From positions 1-12,804 of the forward strand of contig JAPLTI010000150.1 of the NCBI GenBank assembly GCA_026398285.1: 12,804 bases of DNA, read 5' to 3'. Origin of the DNA: Verrucomicrobiota bacterium. GTDB lineage: Bacteria; Verrucomicrobiota; Verrucomicrobiia; Chthoniobacterales; Terrimicrobiaceae. The number at the start of each line of letters is the position of its first letter. Position 1 is the stretch's first letter. The position numbers were made by a program, and so were the translations under genes. The notes under the pieces are model-generated. The model was not told where the DNA came from, did no database searches, and was given only the letters and a program-made list of their open reading frames with translations. Of the stretch, positions 1-6,392 are shown in pieces.

Positions 1-245
1 CGTTCGCGGAAATCGACAAGATGGGGCGATGTGTAGAGACCTGTCTTGTGTCCTGCCGCACGCAGGCAGGAATCCAGCATGGCGCAGACAGAACCTTTGC
101 CATTGGTTCCGGCGACATGCAGAAAACGCAAACGCTCTTGGGGATTCCCAATGGCTTCGAGTAGCCGAAAGGTATTTTCGAGACCGAGCTTGATTCCGGT
201 GAACTGGCTGTCGTTCAGCCAATCCAGAGCCTCTTGGAAATTCAC
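1..245 (-). CDS. folC: Bifunctional folylpolyglutamate/dihydrofolate synthase, N-terminal part (cut by window edge)
   Basis: The first 81 codons are visible and the gene runs off the left edge. Family role: a cytoplasmic Mur-ligase-type enzyme that adds glutamate to dihydropteroate and to folates using ATP. The translation starts MNFQEALDWLN. It carries the ATP-binding P-loop HVAGTNGKGSV at about residues 43-53, followed by LYTSPHLVDFRE near 70-81, the classic FolC signature. The start is a GTG (complement of 243-245) whose last bases form the stop of accD as GTGA, so the two genes are probably translationally coupled. No Shine-Dalgarno sequence is visible, which fits re-initiation after accD. 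The accD-folC order is also found in E. coli and many other bacteria. Identity is firm; only the C-terminal ligase domain is unseen. Confidence 0.93.
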   Translation of the reverse strand, partial: MNFQEALDWLNDSQFTGIKLGLENTFRLLEAIGNPQERLRFLHVAGTNGKGSVCAMLDSCLRAAGHKTGLYTSPHLVDFRE

Positions 246-1084
246 TTCGCGCCGAGGTAGGCAAGTAGATCTCCGAGCGTCTGCCGCATTTTCTGGCGGT
301 GCACGATCAGATCGACGAGGCCATGCTTCTCAAGAAACTCGGCCGTTTGAAAATCCGGAGGAAGGGTCTGGTGCGTGGTCTCGCGAATGACACGGGGGCC
401 GGCGAATCCAATCATCGCCTTGGGTTCGGCAATAATGACATCCCCCAGCGAGGCGTAACTCGCCATGACGCCGGCCGTGGTGGGATTTGTGAGAACGGTG
501 ATGTATGGCAACTTCGCCTCGGCGTGCAGAGCGAGCGCGCCGCTTGTCTTGGCCATTTGCATCAGGCTCAGCATTCCTTCATACATACGGGCACCGCCCG
601 AAGCGCAAACGAGGATGACAGGGAGTTTGTTCTTGGTGGAAAACTCGATGATGCGTGTGATTTTTTCCCCCACCACCGAGCCCATGGTGGCGGCGAGGAA
701 GTTGAAATCCATGACGCCCAATCCAACTTGGCGGCCATTGATTTTTCCGGCACCGGTGGTCACAGCATCCACCAATCCCGTCTTCTGCTTGTAGCTTTGG
801 AGACGGTCGGCATAGGTCGTCACGCCTTTGAAACCGAGTGGATCGACCGAGGACATCGAGGGGTCGTGCTCTTCAAAGGAATCCGCATCTAAAATGCTCT
901 CGATACGCTCGCGCGAGCCGAGATTGAAATGATGCTCGCACTTCGGGCAAACCTGCAGGTTTTCGGAGAGGGCAAGGTTGTGAATGACTTCGCCGCAGGA
1001 AGGGCATTTGGTCCAGAGACCGGAGGGCATCTCACGGGTTTTGCTGCCAAGGGCTCGGAGGATGGGTTTTTTAAAGATGGCCAT
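242..1084 (-). CDS. accD: Acetyl-CoA carboxylase carboxyltransferase subunit beta
   Basis: The protein has 280 residues, slightly shorter than E. coli AccD (about 304). With AccA it forms the carboxyltransferase that moves CO2 from carboxybiotin to acetyl-CoA, giving malonyl-CoA for fatty acid synthesis in the cytoplasm. An N-terminal zinc ribbon is visible as C27-x2-C30 and C46-x2-C49, matching the spacing of the family. The crotonase-like core follows, with SGGARMYEG at about 162-170 and the TNPTTAGVMASYASLGD stretch near 199-214. The ATG at 1082-1084 puts the zinc ribbon at its usual position, so this start is convincing although no Shine-Dalgarno sequence precedes it. It lies 15 bp after comF and overlaps folC by 4 bp, so it belongs to the CPBP-comF-accD-folC run. 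accA is not in the window. Confidence 0.97.
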   Translation of the reverse strand: MAIFKKPILRALGSKTREMPSGLWTKCPSCGEVIHNLALSENLQVCPKCEHHFNLGSRERIESILDADSFEEHDPSMSSVDPLGFKGVTTYADRLQSYKQKTGLVDAVTTGAGKINGRQVGLGVMDFNFLAATMGSVVGEKITRIIEFSTKNKLPVILVCASGGARMYEGMLSLMQMAKTSGALALHAEAKLPYITVLTNPTTAGVMASYASLGDVIIAEPKAMIGFAGPRVIRETTHQTLPPDFQTAEFLEKHGLVDLIVHRQKMRQTLGDLLAYLGAK

Positions 1085-1099
1085 GGTGTGAATAATTTT

Positions 1100-1813
1100 C
1101 TAACCGCGCGCCAGAGTGAGGGCGCGAACGGACTCTGCTCCCTGTTCCAAGAGGACGGCTGCACAGGCATCAAGTGTCGATCCGGTTGTCAGCACATCAT
1201 CGATCAGAAGCAGGTTTTGATCTGTCACATCGGCATTCTTGCGCAGTGAAAAAGCATTCCGCAAGTTTTGCCTTCGCTCGGCACGGTCGAGCGCCGTCTG
1301 GGTTCCCGTGTAGCGGCTACGAACAAGCACCTCCCGCATGGGAGTGCCAGTGGCGCGGGAAAGCTGCCCTGCGAGGAGTGCGGCTTGATTAAACTCCCGC
1401 TCACGGAGGCGCTTGGAGTGGAGCGGAACTGGCACGATGGCATCGAAATCCTGCCCCGACAGCCTCGGATCGGCGAGACCTTGAAGCAGTATCCTGCCAA
1501 GAATTTTTATAATCCAAATCTCGCGATTGTATTTAACGCGGTGGATCAATTCGCGAATCACACGGCGGCTGCGCACTACGGACACCGCGCAGTCGAAGTG
1601 AAACGCCGCCCCCCGGCAATTCGGGCACTCGAACTCGCCGGACATTCCATCGAATGGCTGAGAGCAGATCTGGCAGCGCGGGGGCTTGATGAATTCGATG
1701 GTAGCCGCGCACACAGGGCAGAAATCCTGCCCGGATTCGACCCTCACCGCACAACCAGCGCAATGAGGAGGAAAGAAAAGGGAGGAAAATGTTTCAAGAA
1801 GCGCGTGAGGCAC
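1100..1813 (-). CDS. ComF family protein (double zinc ribbon plus phosphoribosyltransferase domain)
   Basis: This is a ComF-like protein of about 237 residues. Four CxxC pairs are seen at about 18/21, 32/35, 47/50 and 63/66, so the N-terminal half is a zinc-ribbon region. The C-terminal half is a type I phosphoribosyltransferase fold with VPVPLHSKRLREREFNQA at about 127-144 and the PRPP-binding loop LLLIDDVLTTGSTL near 201-214. In naturally competent bacteria ComF proteins act in uptake or processing of transforming DNA. In most other bacteria the role is unproven, and no other competence genes are present here. The start is uncertain. I prefer GTG at 1811-1813, which overlaps the CPBP gene by 20 bp. 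An in-frame TTG at 1847-1849 would add 12 residues and overlap by 56 bp. Neither has a Shine-Dalgarno sequence. accD follows after 15 bp. Confidence 0.9.
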   Translation of the reverse strand: MPHALLETFSSLFFPPHCAGCAVRVESGQDFCPVCAATIEFIKPPRCQICSQPFDGMSGEFECPNCRGAAFHFDCAVSVVRSRRVIRELIHRVKYNREIWIIKILGRILLQGLADPRLSGQDFDAIVPVPLHSKRLREREFNQAALLAGQLSRATGTPMREVLVRSRYTGTQTALDRAERRQNLRNAFSLRKNADVTDQNLLLIDDVLTTGSTLDACAAVLLEQGAESVRALTLARG

Positions 1814-2723
1814 GGCGAAGGTAAACCCAAACAAAGAGCCAAGTCGCAAGAAGAACGAAAGCTGGAATCAGACCGGTCGGCACTGCCCCGCTCACCACAT
1901 TCGGCCCCACCCATGGCAGAAAGACATCTGGCGGCTTGGGACGGAAGGGTGCAACGAGTTGAAGGGATTGCTGACCAAAAATCCATCCAGCATGGAGCCC
2001 GATGGGGATAAACAGCGAGCGGGTCTGAATTGTGGCGTGGGCGAGGACGAGCCCAGCGAGAAGAAGGGAAAGAAAACCCCAGCCCAGCAGTGGCCATGGC
2101 GGTGCGCTGGAAAAGGCCAGTGGCAATTGTTCGAAGCCGCTCAGCCACCCCACAGGAACCTCGAGTGCCTGACGCGAGGTGCGCATGAAATGGACCAAGG
2201 CGAAGAGCGCCGCTGATAAAATAGCCGCCGCATAGCGCGGCATCACCGCGACAGCAAGCCCCAGCAACACGCCCCGGAACAGAAATTCTTCAATGGTGGA
2301 CACCACAGCAGCCGTGCCGCCAATCCGTAGGAATCCCATCGGGTCGAAGCCTGGCTTGAGCGAAAAAACGCCCGTAAAAATGTAGCCCGCACCAAGAAAA
2401 ACGACTGGAACCAATGCCAACAGAAAGCCGGAGACGAGGTCACGTGTCCATTGCGAATTGGGCTGGAGACCGAGGTCGGAGAGTCGGCGAATTCCAATAC
2501 CACGAAAAGCTGGCCAAAGCAGAACGATGGCAGAAATCTGAACACTCCGGCTAAAGTAGCGGTGGAATGGAAAGCCCTCCACAATCGGAAGGACGCCGAT
2601 CTCGGCCAACCATGTGCCGACCCAATAGAGCGGTGGCGAGAGAAGGCAGGCAAGCAGCACGACTCCCCCGAAGTAGGCAAAAAGGCGCAAGAGAGTTTGA
2701 AGACCGGCCGGTTTGGAATTCAC
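1794..2723 (-). CDS. CPBP family intramembrane metalloprotease (Abi/Rce1-like)
   Basis: A 309-residue membrane protein with several hydrophobic spans (roughly residues 10-32, 62-75, 97-118, 153-177, 210-230 and 284-302). It carries the CPBP motifs: EEFLFRG with E145, E146 and R150; FALVH with F174 and H178; and HAGW with H244. In the family these form a membrane-buried glutamate/histidine metal site, as in Rce1 prenyl-protein proteases and bacteriocin-immunity proteins. The substrate here is unknown. The start is a GTG at 2721-2723; no in-frame ATG lies between it and the divergent bioA. It is the first gene of the minus-strand run, and its 3' end overlaps comF. A role in envelope homeostasis is a guess from the family only. 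Confidence 0.88.
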   Translation of the reverse strand: MNSKPAGLQTLLRLFAYFGGVVLLACLLSPPLYWVGTWLAEIGVLPIVEGFPFHRYFSRSVQISAIVLLWPAFRGIGIRRLSDLGLQPNSQWTRDLVSGFLLALVPVVFLGAGYIFTGVFSLKPGFDPMGFLRIGGTAAVVSTIEEFLFRGVLLGLAVAVMPRYAAAILSAALFALVHFMRTSRQALEVPVGWLSGFEQLPLAFSSAPPWPLLGWGFLSLLLAGLVLAHATIQTRSLFIPIGLHAGWIFGQQSLQLVAPFRPKPPDVFLPWVGPNVVSGAVPTGLIPAFVLLATWLFVWVYLRRASRAS

Positions 2724-2746
2724 GACATGATTTCTATGCGTTAAAT
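2719..2746 (+). promoter_or_regulatory. Candidate bioA promoter
   Basis: TTCACG at 2719-2724 and TTAAAT at 2741-2746 are separated by 16 bp and each matches four of six consensus positions. The -10-like box ends only 9 bp before the bioA ATG, so the start of transcription would fall within about 2-3 bases of the start codon. The -35 box overlaps the GTG start of the divergent CPBP gene. This is a sequence match only; short matches of this quality also occur by chance. Confidence 0.25.
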
Positions 2747-2755
2747 ACAGCTCCT

Positions 2756-4072
2756 ATGCGAGATGTTTGGAATACGCGGGCCCTGATCGAGAGCGATAAG
2801 AAGCATCTTTGGCATCCCTTCACACCCATGCGGGATTGGTGTGCGCAAGACCACGCGCCGCTTATCCTTGTTGCGGGCCAAGGGGCATGGCTTGAGGACA
2901 GCGAAGGTAGACGCTACTTGGATGGCAATTCCTCGATTTGGACGAATATCCACGGCCACGCCCACCCCAAAATCAACCGGGCCATCCAAGATCAACTCGA
3001 GCGTGTGGCCCATGTCTCATTTCTTGGCACAACCAATCCCCAAGCGATCGAGCTGGCTTCGAGACTGGCGGGCTTTTTTCCCGAAGGCACATTGGAAAAG
3101 GTTTTCCTGAGCGATGACGGCTGCACCGCTGTGGAAGCGGCCATGAAGATGGCTGTTCAATTTTGGCAAATGGAGGGCCACCCGAACCGCTCACGTTTCA
3201 TCGCATTTGAAAACGCCTACCACGGCGATACGCTCGGGGCGGCGAGCCTGGGAGGAATCGGGGCGTTCCACCGGAGTGTGGCCGGGCATCAATTCCCTGT
3301 GACGCGCATCACCTCCCCTGAGGAACTCGATACCGTTCAGGGGTTCCACCATGGCGATGTGGCTGCTGTCGTGATCGAGCCACTGATCCAAGGTGCGGCA
3401 TGCATGAGAACATGGCCCAGTGGCATGCTCAGAAAGCTCCGGCAAAAATGCGATGAGGCAGGGGTGTTTTTGATCCTCGACGAGGTAATGACCGGCTTTG
3501 GGCGGACAGGAACGATGTTTGCCTGTCAGCAGGAAGATGTGATCCCCGACTTTCTCTGTCTCGCGAAAGGCCTGACCGGCGGGTATGTGCCGCTCGCGGC
3601 GACCCTCACCACGGCCAGGGTGTTTGATGCTTTTCTGGGCGATGTCGAGGAGGGGAAGACATTTTACTATGGCCATAGTTACTCAGGGAACCCGGTCGGC
3701 TGCGCGGCTGCACTGGCGAGCTTGGATGTTTTCCGCGACGAGTGCGTGTTGGAAAATTTGCCACCGAAAATTTCGCGCTTGAGCGAGCTGCTGGTCGAGA
3801 TCGCGAAGGCCCCTGGGATTTATGAAACCCGCCAGTGTGGATTGATTGCCGGCATCGAAGTGCGGAGGAGGAATGGAGAGGCTTTTCCGTGGATGTGGCG
3901 CGTCGGCGCAAAGATTTGCTTAGCCGCGAGGCGGCATGGGATTCTGACGAGACCTGTCCTGGACACGATCGTCTTCATGCCTCCGTTGTGCGTTACGGTG
4001 GAAGAAGTGGAAGCCGGCCTGCAGGCGATCCGCGCGGCAACACAGGAAGTCCTGATGCAAGTCGACCCCTGA
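2756..4072 (+). CDS. bioA: Adenosylmethionine-8-amino-7-oxononanoate aminotransferase (DAPA synthase)
   Basis: A 438-residue class III (fold type I) PLP aminotransferase of the usual BioA length (E. coli 429). It transfers the amino group of S-adenosylmethionine to KAPA to give DAPA, the antepenultimate biotin intermediate, in the cytoplasm. The N-terminus has HLWHPFTPMRDW at 17-28, typical of BioA. AYHGDTLGA is near 154-162, the PLP-phosphate and pyridine-binding region LILDEVMTGFGRTG includes D242, and the Schiff-base lysine is K271 in CLAKGLTGGY. GHSYSGNP follows at about 306-313. The ATG at 2756 is chosen because the family similarity begins within a few residues; the reading frame stays open further upstream but that part has no BioA character. 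No bioB, bioD or bioF gene is adjacent, so this is a stand-alone biotin gene. Its stop is 6 bp from the stop of the convergent amidase gene. Confidence 0.95.
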   Translation: MRDVWNTRALIESDKKHLWHPFTPMRDWCAQDHAPLILVAGQGAWLEDSEGRRYLDGNSSIWTNIHGHAHPKINRAIQDQLERVAHVSFLGTTNPQAIELASRLAGFFPEGTLEKVFLSDDGCTAVEAAMKMAVQFWQMEGHPNRSRFIAFENAYHGDTLGAASLGGIGAFHRSVAGHQFPVTRITSPEELDTVQGFHHGDVAAVVIEPLIQGAACMRTWPSGMLRKLRQKCDEAGVFLILDEVMTGFGRTGTMFACQQEDVIPDFLCLAKGLTGGYVPLAATLTTARVFDAFLGDVEEGKTFYYGHSYSGNPVGCAAALASLDVFRDECVLENLPPKISRLSELLVEIAKAPGIYETRQCGLIAGIEVRRRNGEAFPWMWRVGAKICLAARRHGILTRPVLDTIVFMPPLCVTVEEVEAGLQAIRAATQEVLMQVDP

Positions 4073-4078
4073 GGACTA

Positions 4079-4636
4079 TCAAGGATTGCGGCCCGCTTTT
4101 TCAGCAAGGATGCCCCTCGCCACCGCTTCGGCGAGCCGTTGCCGGACGGCGGCCGTTTGGATTTTGCGATTCTCCGAGGGGTTGGAAACAAATCCCAATT
4201 CGCAGAGCACAGCTGGGCGTTTGTTGTTTTTCAGGACATAGAAACCGCGATTTTTGATTCCCCTGTTAAGAGCGCCTGAACTTTTTATGACTTCGCGCTG
4301 AATGTTAGCCGAGAGGCGGGAACTGCGGGCGCTGTAGAAGAAGGTTTCCACACCTGAAGGCTTGGCTCGTTTCACCCAATTGTAGTGAATGCTCACAAAG
4401 ACGACATTGCGCAGGCTGTTCGACTTGGCGACGCGTTGATCCAAAGGAATAAAATAATCTCCCGAGCGCGTTTCCACCACTCTCAAGCCGGATGAGCGGA
4501 GAATACGGGAGACCCGACGAGCCGTGTCCAAGGCGAGCTGCTTTTCAGGAGCGCCATTGACCGCCCTTGCCCCCGAGTCGTGTCCACCATGGCCCGCGTC
4601 GATGACCACGGTGTCGAAATATCCAGCAGCCTGCAA
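4079..4636 (-). CDS. N-acetylmuramoyl-L-alanine amidase (Amidase_3), probable lipoprotein with unresolved start
   Basis: The catalytic domain is complete in 185 residues: VIDAGHGGHDSG with zinc ligand H16, E31 in PEKQLALD, H84 in SIHYN, and the catalytic glutamate E146 in CELGFVSN. Such enzymes cut the amide bond between MurNAc and the stem peptide in the periplasm, for cell separation or peptidoglycan turnover. The only canonical start in frame is TTG at 4634-4636, giving a protein without any export signal, which would leave an amidase in the wrong compartment. Reading upstream in the same frame shows a lipobox LLSGC (Cys codon 4670-4672), so the real product is probably an exported lipoprotein; see the separate entry. 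It is divergent from hisF and convergent with bioA. Domain identity is firm; the N-terminus is not. Confidence 0.88.
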   Translation of the reverse strand: MQAAGYFDTVVIDAGHGGHDSGARAVNGAPEKQLALDTARRVSRILRSSGLRVVETRSGDYFIPLDQRVAKSNSLRNVVFVSIHYNWVKRAKPSGVETFFYSARSSRLSANIQREVIKSSGALNRGIKNRGFYVLKNNKRPAVLCELGFVSNPSENRKIQTAAVRQRLAEAVARGILAEKAGRNP

Positions 4637-4711
4637 ACCACGAGGAGAGCGGAAAGTCTGTGTGGTCCCGCAACCTGAAAGCAGGACCGATGCGCGGCAG
4701 GCGCAATCATT
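4637..4711 (-). other. In-frame lipoprotein-signal remnant upstream of the amidase, lacking a start codon
   Basis: In the amidase frame the codons before the TTG start read RASVLLSGC followed by GTTQTFRSPRG. This is a short hydrophobic stretch and a canonical lipobox with the Cys codon at 4670-4672, leading straight into the amidase domain. Going further back, an in-frame TAA stands at 4712-4714, and there is no ATG, GTG or TTG between it and the lipobox. An ATG (4708-4710) sits just before but in another frame; it would join the lipobox if one base were added between them. Explanations are a one-base sequencing or assembly error, a real frameshift, a non-canonical start such as the CTG at 4682-4684, or chance. 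Confidence 0.5.
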
Positions 4712-4718
4712 TTAGTCT

Positions 4719-4733
4719 CGATTTCAGAAATCG
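4719..4733. promoter_or_regulatory. Inverted repeat in the amidase/hisF divergent region
   Basis: CGATTT-CAG-AAATCG is a perfect inverted repeat with 6-bp arms and a 3-bp centre. It ends 19 bp before the hisF ATG and lies between the two divergent genes. Its size and place fit an operator for a dimeric regulator acting on one or both genes, but nothing identifies the regulator and a hairpin role is also possible. Confidence 0.3.
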
Positions 4734-4752
4734 TGCGCGGATTGTTGAAGCC

Positions 4753-5523
4753 ATGTTGGCAAAACGAGTGATTCCATGTCTGGACGTGACCGATGGTCGC
4801 GTAGTGAAAGGGACGAAATTCCTGAACCTCCGCGATGCGGGCGACCCGGTCGAGTGCGCGAAGATGTATGACCGCCAAGGCGCCGATGAACTTGTTTTCT
4901 TGGACATCACGGCCTCGAGCGATGGACGCGCAACCATGGTTTCGGTCGTCGAGCGCACGGCGGAGCAGTGTTTCATGCCACTCACCGTGGGCGGGGGTAT
5001 TCGAGCCGTGGAGGATTTTCGCACCATGCTTCGAGCCGGAGCCGACAAGGTCAGCGTGAACACCTCGGCACTTCAACGACCTGAACTCATCAGCGAGGCG
5101 GCTGAGGCTTTTGGATCTCAAAGCGTCGTGGTGGCGGTGGATGCCAAGCGCGATGGTCCCGGGAAGTGGAGAGTTTACACCCATGGCGGACGCAAACCCA
5201 CCGAGCGCGATGCCATCGAGTGGATCGTCGAAGCCGCAAAGCGCGGCGCGGGCGAGATTCTCCTGACAAGCATGGATGCCGATGGCACCTGCGGCGGGTA
5301 TGATTTGCAACTGACGCGTGCCGTCTCCGAGGCAGTGGGAATACCAGTGATTGCCAGTGGAGGCGCCGGAGAACTCCAGCACCTCGCCGATGTGCTGCGC
5401 GAGGGACTCGCAGACGCCGTGCTCGCTGCCAGCATCTTTCATTTCGGCAAACACACAGTCGCCGAAGCCAAGGAGCACCTCGCCTCACAGGGACTGCCGG
5501 TGCGGAAGCGATTCGACGATTGA
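4753..5523 (+). CDS. hisF: Imidazole glycerol phosphate synthase, cyclase subunit
   Basis: A 256-residue HisF, matching the usual length (E. coli 258). With HisH it converts PRFAR plus ammonia from glutamine to imidazole glycerol phosphate and AICAR, joining histidine and purine synthesis. The (beta/alpha)8 barrel starts MLAKRVIPCLDV with catalytic D11, and the second catalytic aspartate is D130 in VVVAVDAKRD. Phosphate-binding loops TVGGGI (about 78-83) and IASGGAGEL near residue 200 are present. The ATG at 4753 is chosen because it places D11 and D130 at their family positions; the frame stays open upstream but without similarity. No Shine-Dalgarno sequence is evident. The gene stands alone, away from hisH and the other his genes, and is followed 27 bp later by the Fur-like gene on the same strand. 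Confidence 0.97.
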   Translation: MLAKRVIPCLDVTDGRVVKGTKFLNLRDAGDPVECAKMYDRQGADELVFLDITASSDGRATMVSVVERTAEQCFMPLTVGGGIRAVEDFRTMLRAGADKVSVNTSALQRPELISEAAEAFGSQSVVVAVDAKRDGPGKWRVYTHGGRKPTERDAIEWIVEAAKRGAGEILLTSMDADGTCGGYDLQLTRAVSEAVGIPVIASGGAGELQHLADVLREGLADAVLAASIFHFGKHTVAEAKEHLASQGLPVRKRFDD

Positions 5524-5550
5524 TCGAAGAACCGGACGCGTTATTTTTGA

Positions 5551-5919
5551 ATGATGAACCGAACCGAAGCCGCATTCACTCCGGAGAGCGTCACTGAACT
5601 CCTGAGACGCGAGGGTCTACGCATCACTCGCAACCGGCGCGGCATTCTCCAAGCGCTCTTCGAGTCGGGACGCCCCATGAGTCTCCAGGAGATACAATCC
5701 GCCGCATCAAGCCACGAGGGAGCGCGGTGCAGCTACTACGAGATCAGCGATCCTCGCAAACACTACGACCACCTCATTTGCCGCTCCTGCGGCAGCGTCG
5801 TGCTGATCGACATCCCCTGCCCTATCGGTGACTCGGAGAAGCGTATTGCCCGGCAGTATGGTTTCCGAGACCTGAGCCACTCGCTGGAGTTCTTCGGCGT
5901 GTGTGCCACATGCCCGTGA
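5551..5919 (+). CDS. Fur family protein lacking the DNA-recognition helix (internal deletion)
   Basis: A 122-residue relative of Fur/Zur/PerR, against about 140-150 for normal members. Residues 12-54 match the first helices of the winged-helix domain (GLRITRNRRGILQAL, then SLQEIQSAASS). Residues 60-122 match the dimerisation and metal domain: SYYEISD, HYDHLICRSCG with H71, D73, H74, C77 and C80, HSLEFFGVCATC with C118 and C121. Between them, at about residues 55-60 (5713-5730), the expected ATVYRTL recognition helix and following wing, about 25-30 residues, are absent without breaking the frame. Family knowledge: that helix contacts DNA, so normal operator binding is unlikely, while metal binding and dimerisation could persist. 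It could be a decaying gene, a dimerising modulator of a full-length paralogue, or an assembly error. It lies 27 bp after hisF and before a terminator. The start may be either of two consecutive ATG codons. Confidence 0.85.
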   Translation: MMNRTEAAFTPESVTELLRREGLRITRNRRGILQALFESGRPMSLQEIQSAASSHEGARCSYYEISDPRKHYDHLICRSCGSVVLIDIPCPIGDSEKRIARQYGFRDLSHSLEFFGVCATCP

Positions 5920-5960
5920 GGCTTGCGCGCTTCTTGGTAAAGACCTTCTTGAGAGAAAAG

Positions 5961-6000
5961 AAAAAGACCCGTTCAGCGCGAGGCTAAACGGGTCTTTTTT
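5961..6000. terminator. Bidirectional Rho-independent terminator between fur-like gene and HU
   Basis: A perfect 13-bp inverted repeat pairs 5961-5973 (AAAAAGACCCGTT) with 5987-5999, with a 13-base loop. The arm begins with five A and the other ends with six T, so the hairpin has a T-tract in both directions. It sits 41 bp after the Fur-like stop and 16 bp after the HU stop (reading the minus strand), exactly where a shared terminator for convergent genes is expected. Confidence 0.93.
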
Positions 6001-6015
6001 AAGCGGAGGGGAAAG

Positions 6016-6285
6016 TTAGATAGCCCCTTTGAATGCTTTACCAGGGACGAAACGAACAGTCTTGGAAGCCTTGATCTTGATCTTCGCGCCAGTATTTGGG
6101 TTCACGCCAGTGCGGGCTTTGCGGTTGCTGATCTTGAATGTGCCGAAGCCGATGAGCTGGACGGTCTTTGTTTTTTTAACGCCGAGTTTGATGGCGTCGA
6201 TGACAGCGTTCACAGCGCGTTCTGCGTCAGCTTTGGTGGAATCGAGGGTTTTTTGGACTGCTACGGTGAGTTCAACTTTGTTCAT
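6016..6285 (-). CDS. HU family DNA-binding protein
   Basis: An 89-residue histone-like protein, the standard HU length. It forms dimers that bend and compact DNA in the nucleoid. The helical N-terminal half (MNKVELTVAVQKTL) is followed by GFGTFKISNRKARTG at about 46-60. The beta-arm NPNTG follows with the intercalating proline P63, and the C-terminal part KIKIKASKTVRFVPGKAFK is rich in lysine. HU versus IHF cannot be settled from sequence alone, but the NPNTG arm and KASKTVRFVPGK end look like HU. The ATG at 6283-6285 gives the full family length. No Shine-Dalgarno sequence is seen. It lies 107 bp after mrdA on the same strand and has its own terminator; a candidate promoter lies in that gap. 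Confidence 0.96.
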   Translation of the reverse strand: MNKVELTVAVQKTLDSTKADAERAVNAVIDAIKLGVKKTKTVQLIGFGTFKISNRKARTGVNPNTGAKIKIKASKTVRFVPGKAFKGAI

Positions 6286-6334
6286 GGTTGTGTATATTTA
6301 TTGGAGTTGGGTTTGAATTACACTGACGAGGTGA

Positions 6335-6363
6335 AGACCAGCAAATGAGTCGCATGCTGTCAA
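6335..6363 (-). promoter_or_regulatory. Candidate promoter for HU
   Basis: On the minus strand a perfect TTGACA (-35) lies at 6363-6358. After 17 bp a weak -10 hexamer TGGTCT (6340-6335) is preceded by TGC, an extended -10 arrangement. Transcription would start near 6328, leaving a leader of about 40 bases before the HU ATG. The -35 and spacing are good and the -10 is poor, so this is only a candidate. No other promoter-like pair stands out between mrdA and HU. Confidence 0.4.
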
Positions 6364-6392
6364 GCAGGGCAGGCGAATTTCCTAAAGATTTT

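Noticed and set aside
299..892. Plus-strand open frames over accD and folC (also 46-390)
   Set aside because: Shadows of accD and folC without protein-family features.
2567..2755. Longer N-terminus for bioA
   Set aside because: It would overlap the divergent CPBP gene by more than 150 bp, and the translation has no similarity to BioA before MRDVW.
4483..5478. Long minus-strand open frame covering hisF and the start of the amidase gene
   Set aside because: It is antisense to a clear full-length hisF and has no family-like sequence. It does contain the ATG at 4708-4710 discussed for the amidase, but in the wrong frame.
6286..6310. TATACA close before the HU ATG as a leaderless -10 box
   Set aside because: The last base does not fit TAnnnT and a perfect TTGACA with 17-bp spacing exists further upstream, so a normal leader is more likely.
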